In this document: piece after piece, positions 57,501-58,957 of the stretch | Layout: every line of letters begins with the position of its first letter | Numbering within the stretch: the first letter of the stretch is position 1 | NCBI GenBank assembly: GCA_002633025.1 | Contig: NMRB01000009.1 | Location: forward strand, 351,386 to 415,385 | DNA: 64,000 nucleotides | Source: Notospermus geniculatus | Lineage: Eukaryota > Nemertea > Pilidiophora > Heteronemertea > Lineidae | Direction: 5' to 3' | The notes under the pieces: generated by a model | The model's input: the letters and a program-made list of their open reading frames with translations, nothing else | The model's database searches: none | Told to the model about the DNA's origin: nothing | Made by a program: the position numbers and the translations under genes

Positions 57501-57661
57501 ATCAGAATATTGCCAACATTCGTAAAAGTGATCTTAATATGAGACTGTTTCTCTTTCAGGTTGTGATACAGACAGGATTAGAACACGATGGAATGAGGCC
57601 AATCAAAACGGGAACTGGAAAAATGATTATGTGCCCTTCAAAGTACCTCATGGAAGTGTGA
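513..57661 (+). CDS. F-BAR / STAC-type tandem-SH3 adaptor protein, multi-exon gene (5' incomplete)
   Basis: This is a gene-level entry covering all exons listed separately. The core chain is 513-585, 1703-1855, 2125-2295, 2550-2630, 2919-3080, 3667-3818, 8667-8778, 27916-28071, 28278-28344, 30179-30412, 53224-53391, 55782-55927, 56370-56455, 56688-56739, 56961-57098 and 57560-57661. Every junction is GT-AG and phase-compatible across the chain. In order the protein shows a partial F-BAR domain, a coiled-coil extension, a basic Ser-rich linker with a DPVY motif, a canonical SH3 ([16 protein letters not shown]) and a second divergent SH3 ending at the stop. STAC1/2/3 share the DPVY segment and the tandem SH3 C-terminus; vertebrate STACs have a C1 domain and no F-BAR. 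I found no C1 exon. STAC proteins are cytoplasmic adaptors for CaV1 channels; a membrane-bending role is inferred from the F-BAR. An alternative reading is two genes, an F-BAR gene and a STAC gene starting at 8459, joined only by phase. Confidence 0.75.
586..1702. other. Intron with a TIR element and local tandem repeats
   Basis: The intron contains the CAGGCACGGATCC element at 1167-1433. It also holds degenerate tandem copies of a GGTCAGTTATCAA...GAGTGAAA motif between about 1130 and 1560. Nothing coding was recognised. Confidence 0.6.
1167..1433 (+). mobile_element. Non-autonomous TIR element, CAGGCACGGATCC family (copy 1)
   Basis: The ends are inverted repeats, CAGGCACGGATCCA at the left and TGGATCCGTGCCTG at the right. 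A second full copy lies at 34720-34990 and a reversed, decayed copy at 58718-58957. The interior has G-runs and C-runs near the ends (GGGGGGCG... and ...CGCCCCCC) and no coding capacity. The 17 bases at 1150-1166 recur at 1433-1449. These could be a target duplication, but the flank is itself a tandem repeat, so the length of the target duplication is uncertain. Confidence 0.75.
1703..1855 (+). CDS. F-BAR domain exon 2
   Basis: The exon runs from CGTTTCAG| to GAAAAG|GTGTAG and is 51 codons, phase 0-0. The peptide starts [20 protein letters not shown], followed by [18 protein letters not shown] and [10 protein letters not shown]. The pattern of a 'vhdPL' turn followed by charged HKK...KKL...EKGE heptads is typical of the F-BAR core helices. 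It continues directly from the ETEMDAQ end of the previous exon. Confidence 0.85.
2125..2295 (+). CDS. F-BAR domain exon 3 (HNEYVLQL motif)
   Basis: The exon lies between CCATTTTAG and TTAGAG|GTGAGT and is 57 codons, phase 0-0. It contains [17 protein letters not shown] and then ...[11 protein letters not shown]. The HN-x-YVL-x-L motif followed by Y...LP.LL is highly characteristic of F-BAR proteins of the FES/FER and FCHSD type. This is the strongest evidence for the domain. Confidence 0.9.
2550..2630 (+). CDS. F-BAR domain exon 4
   Basis: The exon is bounded by CCATTTCAG and ACAAAG|GTGAGA and is 27 codons, phase 0-0: [20 protein letters not shown] then SLQLVTK. It continues the last F-BAR helix, where related proteins have a 'LQ-x-LEE...' stretch followed by an aliphatic heptad pattern. 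Confidence 0.85.
2919..3080 (+). CDS. F-BAR domain exon 5 / end of BAR core
   Basis: The acceptor is TTATCTTTTCAG and the donor ACAGAG|GTGAGT; 54 codons, phase 0-0. The helix [20 protein letters not shown] is followed by [11 protein letters not shown] and then a Pro-rich loop containing [11 protein letters not shown]. The 'D...YFV' segment resembles the terminal short helix of F-BAR domains (FES/FER have D..TEYNNFI there). Confidence 0.85.
3122..3234. repeat. Palindromic (hairpin) repeat in intron
   Basis: ACTACAGGGTGG...GGGCCAGAGAAAGTGTCCCT... is followed by its inverted complement, AGGGACACTTTCTCTGGCCC...CCCTGTAGT, separated by about 20 bases. It is a short foldback element with no coding content and starts about 40 bases after the donor of the preceding exon. 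Confidence 0.8.
3667..3818 (+). CDS. Coiled-coil extension exon after F-BAR
   Basis: The exon runs from ACATTTCAG| to CAAAG|GTGAGT, phase 0 to phase 2. The peptide [20 protein letters not shown] continues with [20 protein letters not shown] and [10 protein letters not shown] plus two bases of a split codon. The heptad pattern with many E/K/Q predicts a coiled coil, as in the F-BAR extension region of FES/FER-like proteins. The split codon AG+A is completed equally by exon 8667-8778 or by exon 8458-8626. Confidence 0.85.
4010..4330 (-). mobile_element. tRNA-derived SINE-like element, reverse orientation
   Basis: Read on the minus strand, 4220-4250 gives GGTCCCGGGTTTGATTCCC, a good RNA polymerase III B-box in a T-arm-like context. 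The adjoining part near 4015-4105 (GCTGAATCATGGACTGC ... GGTTGAGATTTTGG) recurs in inverted or direct form inside the duplicated block at 19464-19650 and 20519-20703. Element boundaries are approximate. Confidence 0.5.
5661..5948 (+). mobile_element. tRNA-derived SINE (copy 1)
   Basis: The tRNA-like head at about 5811-5900 has an A-box TGGCCTAGTGGTTTAAGG and a B-box GGGTTCGATTCT with a long variable arm, like tRNA-Leu/Ser. A second copy with about 90% visible identity lies at 23800-24083 and includes the same leader (GTTTGGGTTCGGAGATTG) and tail (TATTTCATATTCTT). The element continues beyond tRNA limits and the acceptor stem is not cleanly paired, so it is a SINE and not a functional tRNA gene. 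Confidence 0.7.
6645..6999. repeat. 21-bp tandem repeat array (CCACATGATCCACACAGTGAC)
   Basis: About 16 imperfect copies of a 21-base unit. Because 21 is divisible by three, the array is open in several frames on both strands (for example DPHDPHS repeated), which gives false repetitive proteins. Variants include CCGCAC for CCACAC in the middle of the array and a CACACA slip near 6800. Confidence 0.95.
7733..7997. mobile_element. MITE with ~45-bp imperfect terminal inverted repeats
   Basis: The left end CACCATGTAAGGTGAGGG...GTGATCTGATCACCA is mirrored at the right end TGGTGATCAGATCAG...CTCACCTTGCCTGGTG. The interior of about 170 bases has no coding match. The terminal repeat core itself contains the palindromes TGATCTGATCA and TGATCAGATCA. 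Confidence 0.75.
8458..8626 (+). CDS. Alternative exon: basic Ser/His linker, possible alternative start (ATG 8459)
   Basis: The exon follows ACTACAGAG and ends AATCCACAGCCT|GTAAGT in phase 0. It begins [20 protein letters not shown] and continues with a basic, Ser/His-rich, probably disordered stretch ending NVSNPQP. It can join the preceding F-BAR exon (phase 2) or serve as a first coding exon, and its phase-0 end fits the exon at 27916. Only 40 bases separate it from the next exon, and joining the two would shift frame to a quick stop. They are therefore best read as mutually exclusive or as alternative-promoter versus internal exons. Its acceptor is weak, which favours the alternative-start reading. 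Confidence 0.55.
8667..8778 (+). CDS. Coiled-coil exon continuing the F-BAR extension
   Basis: The exon has a strong acceptor (CTGTTTTTTCAG) and donor (CAGCAG|GTAAGG), phase 2 to phase 0. The peptide is [20 protein letters not shown] then [17 protein letters not shown], a clear amphipathic coiled coil that continues the heptads of exon 3667-3818. It joins in frame to exon 27916 ([10 protein letters not shown]). Confidence 0.8.
10391..10592. mobile_element. Palindromic MITE (AATGGGAGACTTTAC ends)
   Basis: The left end AATGGGAGACTTTAC...CTAGCGGTCCTTGAACGTCA is matched in inverted form by the right end TGACGTTCTAGGACCGCTA...GTAAAGTCTCCCATT. The inverted arms cover about 60 bases each around a short centre rich in TGACGTCA-like motifs. 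It has no coding capacity. Confidence 0.8.
11970..12100. repeat. GGAT / GACA microsatellite region
   Basis: Runs of GGATG and GGAGGGA are followed by GACAGACAGACA repeats. This is simple sequence and is the source of the repetitive basic or Ser/Pro peptides in both strands. Confidence 0.85.
12176..12234. repeat. (CCATTA)n hexamer microsatellite
   Basis: Nearly ten perfect copies of the hexamer CCATTA. The perfection suggests recent expansion. It is not a telomeric (TTAGGG) repeat. Confidence 0.95.
12842..13297. mobile_element. MITE with ~50-bp TIRs (TAGGCC..GCGTAATTAATTC)
   Basis: The left arm contains GCGTAATTAATTCTATGTTT and the right arm its complement, AAACATAGAATTAATTACGC. Both are extended by GC-rich GCGCGC motifs toward the centre. 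The inner ~340 bases have no recognised coding sequence. Confidence 0.8.
15781..16521. repeat. Direct duplication A, first copy
   Basis: It is nearly identical to 16848-17600, at a spacing of 1067 bases, with scattered substitutions and small indels. The first copy is broken at 16522 by a CAGGCGCGGATCCAGG element followed by the N gap. In the second copy the same place reads on into TCTTGGCATTC, so it shows the uninterrupted site. Confidence 0.9.
16522..16615 (+). mobile_element. Truncated CGGATCCAGG-type element running into assembly gap
   Basis: It begins CAGGCGCGGATCCAGGATTT, related at its end to the CAGGCACGGATCC family, then has a GC-rich stretch with CGGCGAAGCCGCTGCCG palindromes before the N run. 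Copy two of the surrounding duplication lacks it, so it is an insertion. Its right end is hidden in the gap. Confidence 0.6.
16616..16847. other. Assembly gap (232 N)
   Basis: A run of unknown bases between the two copies of a direct duplication. Open frames crossing it are artefacts. Confidence 1.
16848..17600. repeat. Direct duplication A, second copy
   Basis: It repeats 15781-16521 with a few substitutions and short indels and resumes immediately after the gap. A repeat flanking a gap is a common sign of two haplotypes placed in tandem, although a true duplication is possible. Confidence 0.9.
19351..20403. repeat. Tandem duplication B, first copy (~1.05 kb)
   Basis: It is nearly identical to 20404-21446 (offset about 1055 bases). 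It contains a palindromic element at 19464-19650 (GAGGATGGTTGAGATTTTGG against its complement). No exon was recognised; the short frames it gives are copied in the second unit with frame-breaking indels. Confidence 0.9.
20404..21446. repeat. Tandem duplication B, second copy
   Basis: It repeats 19351-20403 with few substitutions and indels. The junction is seamless: the end motif GAGGTCAGCAAAT occurs at 20394 and again at about 21434. Confidence 0.9.
21582..21676. repeat. Small imperfect hairpin (GTTAACGATG)
   Basis: GGGCCCATCGTTAGGTTAACGATGTCG is followed by the inverted CATCGTTAACCTTACGACGG...GTGGGCC. It is a foldback of about 95 bases, probably a small MITE. Confidence 0.65.
23081..23215. 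mobile_element. Palindromic MITE, CGTATACC/AAAACGC family (copy 1)
   Basis: GGCCCC...TACGGTATACGAAAACGCCGGTTAAC is mirrored by GTTAACCAGCGTTTTCGTATACCGTA...GGGGCC. A second member lies at 40158-40290 with the same arms. The whole element is one hairpin of about 130 bases. Confidence 0.85.
23800..24083 (+). mobile_element. tRNA-derived SINE (copy 2)
   Basis: It matches 5661-5948 along its length, including the A-box region TTTGGCCTGGTGGTTTAAGG and a B-box-like GGGTTTGAATCTGG. Small indels separate the two copies. Confidence 0.7.
24716..24971. mobile_element. MITE with TIRs (CATTAAAG...CACACTGCCCTTGC)
   Basis: The left arm CACACTGCCCTTGCTGCAGG...TTTTGACCGGTGCC is mirrored by the right arm GGCACTGGTCAAAAACTGCAAGGGCAGTGTGTGGCTAAC. 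The arms are about 55 bases around a ~150-base centre. The overlapping Cys-rich open frames come from this palindrome and are not genes. Confidence 0.75.
25736..27130. mobile_element. 1.4 kb TIR element rich in GTCTC/GAGAC motifs, TA target site
   Basis: The ends are perfect inverted repeats: CACAGAAAAAAATAACCGTC at the left (extending CTCCAA) and GACGGTTATTTTTTTCTGTG at the right. A TA dinucleotide flanks each side (25734-25735 and 27131-27132). The interior carries dozens of GAGAC and GTCTC words in imperfect direct repeats of about 110 bases (25830-26060) and an internal duplication of about 186 bases (26281-26466 and 26467-26650). There is no transposase frame. A TA duplication with CACAG ends suggests mobilisation by a Tc1/mariner-type enzyme, which is inference. 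Confidence 0.85.
27916..28071 (+). CDS. Linker exon with basic WRKAFRSLK motif
   Basis: The acceptor is TCTTGTTCTTGTAG and the donor AAACTT|GTAAGT; 52 codons, phase 0-0. It reads [20 protein letters not shown] and later [17 protein letters not shown]. In STAC proteins a basic G[FW]-R..Y/F-S-S segment follows the C1 domain just upstream of the DPVY segment; this exon holds the equivalent position. No C1 precedes it here. Confidence 0.8.
28278..28344 (+). CDS. Short basic linker exon
   Basis: The exon runs from TTGTTACAG| to GCTGATG|GTAAGC, 67 bases, phase 0 to 1. It reads [20 protein letters not shown] then AD. RRSF resembles a basophilic kinase site. Most of this exon (28288 onward) is copied at 33755-33811, where its acceptor is lost. 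Confidence 0.8.
29020..29360. mobile_element. TIR element CAGGGTTTCCGCCAG, poly(A/T) interior
   Basis: The ends are CAGGGTTTCCGCCAGGATTG and its inverted match CCCCTCTGGCGGAAACACTG, with G-runs and C-runs just inside. The interior contains long A and T runs. The second copy of the surrounding duplication (near 34476) lacks it and reads GACGTACATGGAGCG straight through, so the ends are fixed by an empty site; a short ATG/ATATG duplication is likely. Confidence 0.85.
30179..30412 (+). CDS. STAC-type linker exon with DPVY motif
   Basis: The exon runs from GTTTTCAG| to CTTCTG|GTAAGT, 234 bases, phase 1-1. It starts [20 protein letters not shown] and then becomes Ser/Thr-rich (ending [12 protein letters not shown]). 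Vertebrate STAC1/2/3 have a 'DPV[YF]-x-x-L+' segment between C1 and SH3, followed by a Ser-rich stretch. This is the main evidence, apart from the SH3 pair, that the gene is a STAC relative. The exon is symmetric, so including its duplicate would keep the frame. Confidence 0.85.
31344..31606. mobile_element. MITE family M1 (TACAGTACGGAGCACAATTG ends), copy 1
   Basis: The left end TACAGTATGGAGCACAATTG and right end GGTCAGTTGTGCAGAGTACTGTA are inverted repeats. The interior shares CATGACCTCCG...CAAATGACGTTACGTCTTCACTGCGTG with copies at 36749-37013, 50567-50838 and 52573-52848. It is non-coding; small open frames inside it recur among copies because of shared ancestry. Confidence 0.85.
32450..33265. 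repeat. 52-bp minisatellite, copy 1
   Basis: Repeats of TTTGACAAACTATTCACCGAGGTTGCCATT..CCCACATTCATCACTCTGTG occur with a 52-base period, interrupted by a palindrome at 32819-32964. The repeat gives false Ser/Pro/His peptides. The array recurs at 37502-38330. Confidence 0.9.
32819..32964. repeat. Palindromic insert inside the minisatellite, copy 1
   Basis: GCACCAATGAAGATTATCTT...CTCAGGTTGAGCC is followed by the inverted GGCTCAACCTGAG...AAGATAATCTTCGTTGGTGC. It is a MITE-like hairpin that landed in the array before the 5 kb duplication, since 37834-37976 repeats it. Confidence 0.8.
33755..33811 (+). pseudogene. Truncated copy of the 28278-28344 exon
   Basis: These 57 bases match 28288-28344, including the donor (GATG|GTAAGC). 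The first ten exon bases and the original acceptor are missing because the duplication breakpoint falls inside the exon. The adjacent GACTTGTAG could act as an acceptor, but the phase would be wrong. Confidence 0.8.
34720..34990 (+). mobile_element. CAGGCACGGATCC element (copy 2), polymorphic between duplicates
   Basis: It is about 95% identical by eye to 1167-1433. The first duplicate reads TGTGTGCTCTGCAGGTGTAT at the same place (about 29600), an empty site. Comparison gives element ends CAGGCACGG...CCGTGCCTG and a repeat of CTCTG, or up to 11 bases depending on how shared end bases are assigned. Confidence 0.9.
35575..35808 (+). CDS. Duplicate of the DPVY linker exon
   Basis: It has the same length (234 bases), splice sites and phase (1-1) as 30179-30412. 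The base differences noted in the exon (CTG to CTT, GTG to GTA) are silent. If the duplication is real, the mRNA could carry either or both exons in frame, doubling the DPVY module. If it is an assembly duplicate, it is simply the other allele. Confidence 0.7.
36749..37013. mobile_element. MITE family M1, copy 2
   Basis: This is the duplicate of 31344-31606 within the second copy of the 5 kb block, with TIRs TACAGTACGGAGCACAATTG and GTCAGTTGTGCAGAGTACTG. It differs by indels in the left third. Confidence 0.85.
37216..37501. other. Assembly gap (286 N)
   Basis: The gap lies in the second duplication copy just before the minisatellite, which probably caused the assembly break. Confidence 1.
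37502..38330. repeat. 52-bp minisatellite, copy 2
   Basis: It has the same unit and internal palindrome (37834-37976) as 32450-33265, with a different copy number and order of variants. Confidence 0.9.
38817..41301. other. Intron stretch
   Basis: It holds a short hairpin TTGGAGGAATTC...GAATTATACTGAATTCC-type palindrome near 38843-38873 and a MITE at 40158-40290. A 126-codon frame at 39440-39820 has no recognisable domain or good splice context and is left out. Confidence 0.5.
40158..40290. mobile_element. Palindromic MITE, AAAACGC/CGTATAC family (copy 2)
   Basis: AGGCTTCCCTTACATAGAAGTAT...CGAAAACGCCG is mirrored by CGGCGTTTTCGTATAC...ATACTTCGATGTAAAGGAAGCCT. It is related to 23081-23215. 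Confidence 0.85.
41302..41486 (+). CDS. Optional exon: 39-bp cassette (41302-41340) or Cys-rich alternative C-terminus
   Basis: The acceptor TCAATTTCAG is followed in phase 1 by [14 protein letters not shown] donor at ACAA|GTAAAT would make a 39-base symmetric (phase 1-1) cassette between the DPVY exon and 53224. If read through, the frame stays open to a TGA at 41484-41486 and encodes a short tail with [17 protein letters not shown] and [16 protein letters not shown]. The Cys spacing is zinc-knuckle-like but matches no family I can name. An ATTAAA at about 41831 could serve as a poly(A) signal. Confidence 0.5.
42075..42300. mobile_element. MITE with GAGGTTCTTCA terminal repeats
   Basis: The left end GAGGTTCTTCATGTGACG and right end GTCAGTGAAGAACCTC are inverted. 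The interior is dense in TGACGTCA/TGTGACA half-palindromes. No coding content. Confidence 0.75.
42541..43024. mobile_element. MITE with CCGTATACGCAAATATTTTC ends and TA target
   Basis: The left CCGTATACGCAAATATTTTC is perfectly matched by the right GAAAATATTTGCGTATACGG, each flanked by TA. The subterminal regions share TTCGCG words (AAATATTCGCGG, ATTTTCGCGG). Near 42800-42890 a second inner palindrome (GGTTCCCGTCGTTGCCGC against GCGGCAAAGACGGGAACC) suggests a nested element or an inner stem. Confidence 0.85.
43845..43981 (+). CDS. Candidate alternative terminal exon
   Basis: A good acceptor (ACATTCTTTCAG) opens a frame in phase 1, compatible with the DPVY exon. The peptide continues [20 protein letters not shown] and later [17 protein letters not shown], then TAG at 43979-43981. 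A donor at CGTCTG|GTGTAG could instead end it at 43975. An AATAAA lies at about 44337-44342. If terminal, it would give an isoform with F-BAR and linker but no SH3 domains. No homology was recognised. Confidence 0.4.
44690..45010. repeat. 58-bp minisatellite
   Basis: About five to six copies of GAGATAAGGTTGTTCTGTTT / AGCTTCCTAAAAGATATTTC / ACCAAGTAGAAAGCATTT. The first and last copies are diverged. Confidence 0.9.
45415..46230. repeat. 61-bp minisatellite
   Basis: About thirteen copies of TTTTGGTCTTGAGTTCTGTT / CATTGTCCTCAGTTAGTTGA / TTGATGGCTGCATCTCAAGTA. Identity is highest at the 5' end and decays toward the 3' end. Confidence 0.95.
48265..48314 (+). CDS. Weak candidate alternative terminal exon
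   Basis: A strong pyrimidine tract and acceptor (CCATTTTTCATTTAG) is followed in phase 1 by [16 protein letters not shown] and TGA. The Pro/Ser composition fits the linker, but the piece is short. A donor at CCAAA|GTGAGA would leave phase 2, which fits no nearby downstream exon. Treat as speculative. Confidence 0.25.
50567..50838. mobile_element. MITE family M1, copy 3
   Basis: It shares the GAATGACGTCACGTCTTCACTGCGTGCCTTCCA core and degenerate TIRs (GGCCACAACTGACTTACC and GGTCAGTTATGCAGAGTACTG). Confidence 0.8.
51273..51424. mobile_element. Palindromic MITE (TAGGCTACGAACACACCAAA)
   Basis: The left TAGGCTA..ACACCAAATACGATATCGCATGC is mirrored by GCATGCAGCAACGCAGTGCATTTGGTGTCCCTAGCCTTA. It is a hairpin of about 150 bases. 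Confidence 0.75.
51461..51691. mobile_element. Inverted-repeat element with internal tandem units
   Basis: ATGGCCCGTATTTTAGAATGCTCCTCAACGTAAAGGAGTTCC is followed by two more partial copies of GAATACTCCTCAA.GTAAAGGAGTTCC, then the full inverse ending GCATTCTAAAATATGGGCCAT. The internal units are expanded on one arm only. Confidence 0.8.
52573..52848. mobile_element. MITE family M1, copy 4 (best-preserved ends)
   Basis: TTACAGTACGGAGCACAATT..GACCTACC at the left and GGTAGGTCAATTGTGCAGCGTACTGTAA at the right give near-perfect TIRs of about 28 bases. This copy defines the family boundaries. Confidence 0.9.
53224..53391 (+). CDS. Basic/Ser-rich linker exon
   Basis: The exon runs from TTATTTTTAG| to TTTTGGAG|GTAGTG, 168 bases, phase 1-1. 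It reads [20 protein letters not shown], then [20 protein letters not shown] and a Ser/Thr tail. RRRKK and RMKSFS are likely basophilic kinase or membrane-charge motifs. STAC1/2 also have a 'K-x-x-S-L-S-F' basic Ser-rich stretch, but before their C1 domain. Confidence 0.8.
53392..55781. other. Intron
   Basis: It holds a MITE at 54523-54752. The rest, 53392-54522 and 54753-55781, shows no exon that I can support. Confidence 0.55.
54523..54752. mobile_element. MITE family M2 (TATAGAGCTCTGTGCA ends), copy 1
   Basis: The ends TATAGAGCTCTGTGCA and TGCACAAGCTCTATA are inverted. The interior is rich in GACGTCA, CACGTG and GTCAGCG words, shared with 58111-58347 and 57165-57400. Confidence 0.75.
55782..55927 (+). 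CDS. Linker exon before SH3-1
   Basis: The exon runs from CTTGTTTTCAG| to GTCCCCA|GTAAGT, phase 1 to 0. It reads [20 protein letters not shown] followed by [20 protein letters not shown]. The [R/K]KR-x-S-[SN]-[SV]-F pattern resembles the 'RKRSNSVF' element that precedes the SH3 domains in STAC1. Confidence 0.8.
55928..56369. other. Intron with a GC-rich imperfect palindrome
   Basis: Near 56000-56280, CCCAATAGAGCCGCC...AACCGCCATGAAATGCC is followed by partial inverse copies (GGCGGTTTATGGCGG ... CCCCATAGACCC-like end TGGGGTCTATTGGGTTAA). It looks like another foldback element. Confidence 0.5.
56370..56455 (+). CDS. SH3-1 exon a (ALYNF motif)
   Basis: The exon runs from TTTTTTTCAG| to CCTAAG|GTAGGT, phase 0 to 2. 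It reads [20 protein letters not shown] then [13 protein letters not shown]-x-F and E-x-DDLDL are the start of a canonical SH3 domain (ALYDY motif and the acidic n-Src/RT region). STAC3 has an especially similar 'EKDDLDF'. Confidence 0.95.
56688..56739 (+). CDS. SH3-1 exon b (DWW motif)
   Basis: The exon runs from TCTGTTTCAG| to TGGAAG|GTAATG, phase 2 to 0, 52 bases. It reads [17 protein letters not shown] after a split Arg. D-WW is the diagnostic SH3 peptide-binding Trp pair. The usual G-D of 'PGD' is changed to GW here. Confidence 0.95.
56961..57098 (+). CDS. SH3-1 end and start of SH3-2
   Basis: The exon runs from GAATTCCAG| to GATCAG|GTGAAT, 46 codons, phase 0-0. It reads [20 protein letters not shown] (G..G-x-FP-x-x-YV closes SH3-1), then [20 protein letters not shown] for the second domain. 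In STACs the same short 'GE+V.R...F.G' spacing separates the two SH3s. Confidence 0.95.
57165..57400. mobile_element. MITE family M2-related copy in the last intron
   Basis: It shares ACCCACGTGGCA-ACTTTGT and GTGACGTGATCT...CAGCATG words with 58111-58347. The ends are poorly preserved, so boundaries are approximate. Confidence 0.55.
57560..57661 (+). CDS. Terminal exon: SH3-2 end and stop
   Basis: The acceptor is TCTCTTTCAG, phase 0, with TGA at 57659-57661. It reads [20 protein letters not shown] then [13 protein letters not shown]. It aligns with the STAC C-terminus, where the second SH3 ends in 'G+K.GLFP.D.LEEI' at the very end of the protein. Key aromatic residues of a ligand-binding SH3 (WW, FP) are replaced here (MIMCP), as the second SH3 of STACs is already atypical. 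Confidence 0.9.
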   Translation, partial: VVIQTGLEHDGMRPIKTGTGKMIMCPSKYLMEV

Positions 57662-58430
57662 TCCCGGTGGTGTACTAGCATTTCTGGTTCTCTTAGTGAG
57701 TCAAGTTTCGTGTGCATTGTGTAGAAGAAATGCCGACATTCGGCTGGAATGCCTGTTGAGGCCAATGTTTCTGATCATCGTTACTGTTGTGATGTGTGAA
57801 TTATTTTAGAAGGAGGCTCTAGCACTGAGCAGTCAGTCATGAGTACCTACCTAGTTTGGAATTTGTTGATAAATTCTATTCAACCAGAAGTTTTGATCAT
57901 CTACAGTGTCACTTCCTTTGAAGATCTATCAGCCCAGCACTTTGAAATGGAGCAATCAACATGATTTATGAAATTCAGTCTGTGAGGATTAAGCCAAGGA
58001 AATTATGATGAAGCGTGTGAAAATAATAACTCTGTCCTTTTTTGAGAGGTCATTTCTCATATGTCTTTGTTACAAAACTGTCAGTGAATGTTACTTTGCT
58101 CAAGTAAAGGTAGAGCTTGCTTGCACAGGTGACATCATCACAGCAAAATCCGCCATCTTGACTTTCAAATTGACATCGAATTACGTCATCGACCCACGTG
58201 GCACACTTTGTCATGAGGGCAAGTGAAGTGTGTGTGACTTCAACTGTGACGTGATCTACACATTGCGCACTTTATCATCGACGTCAGCATGGTTGACCGC
58301 CAGTGAAAAGTGACATCAAAACAATGAGCCAATGCACAAGCTCTATACAGCAAGTCAGATAGGGAAGGTGACTGTCAAATAACTCAAGCAACTATGAATT
58401 CCTTAATAAACGATTTTTCATGAACGTTCA
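57662..58430 (+). other. Probable 3' UTR
   Basis: This is non-coding sequence after the stop with an AATAAA at 58405-58410. A MITE (58111-58347) is embedded just before that signal. A further AATAAATATAAAT motif lies near 60710, so a longer UTR is possible. Confidence 0.45.
58111..58347. mobile_element. MITE family M2, copy 2
   Basis: The left TAGAGCTTGCTTGCACAGGTGACATCATC and right GTGACATC...GCACAAGCTCTATA are imperfect inverted repeats. The middle shares CGACCCACGTGGCACACTTTGT with 57165-57400. Confidence 0.7.
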
Positions 58431-58717
58431 GCACACTTTTACATATGCTCAAGCTGTGGGAGATACTTTGTTGAAGTTATCACCGGTTTTATGGTGTATT
58501 TGAGAGAAAACAATGATGTTTTTTACATGTATATATATATTCAATGGTGCGAAACAACTTCAAGCATATCAATTTTTCATTAACATTTTTTTTCAAAATG
58601 CACATGAGGTAGTCTTTTCCAGAATGGAAAGGCATATTCACTCTTGCTTGACCTACCCATCACCACCAAACCACACACAGCTTGATGTACCGGTACCGAT
58701 ATTGTATTGCACAACTA

Positions 58718-58957
58718 CAGGGCCGGATCCAGGGTTGACAGAAAGGGGGCGTAACTCGTTGGAGGTGGTGAGCACTGAAAGCGTGAAGCCCAAATGGGCA
58801 GTCTGACAATTTAAGTGCTTTTAGATGCATTGTCCTGGCATCTGAGAGCAAAATACTCAAATTTTTGTGTGATTAAATTTTTGTTGCTAAAAAATAATCA
58901 TTGATCTGTCAAAAATGGGGGGGGGGGCATATGTCCCATGCCTCCTGGCTCTGACCC
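58718..58957 (-). mobile_element. CAGGCACGGATCC element (copy 3), reversed and decayed
   Basis: It matches the complement of 1167-1433, including TTTAAGTGCTTTTAGATGCAT and TCTGAGAGCAAAATACTC. The terminal repeats are mutated (CAGGGCCGGATCCAGG). Confidence 0.8.
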
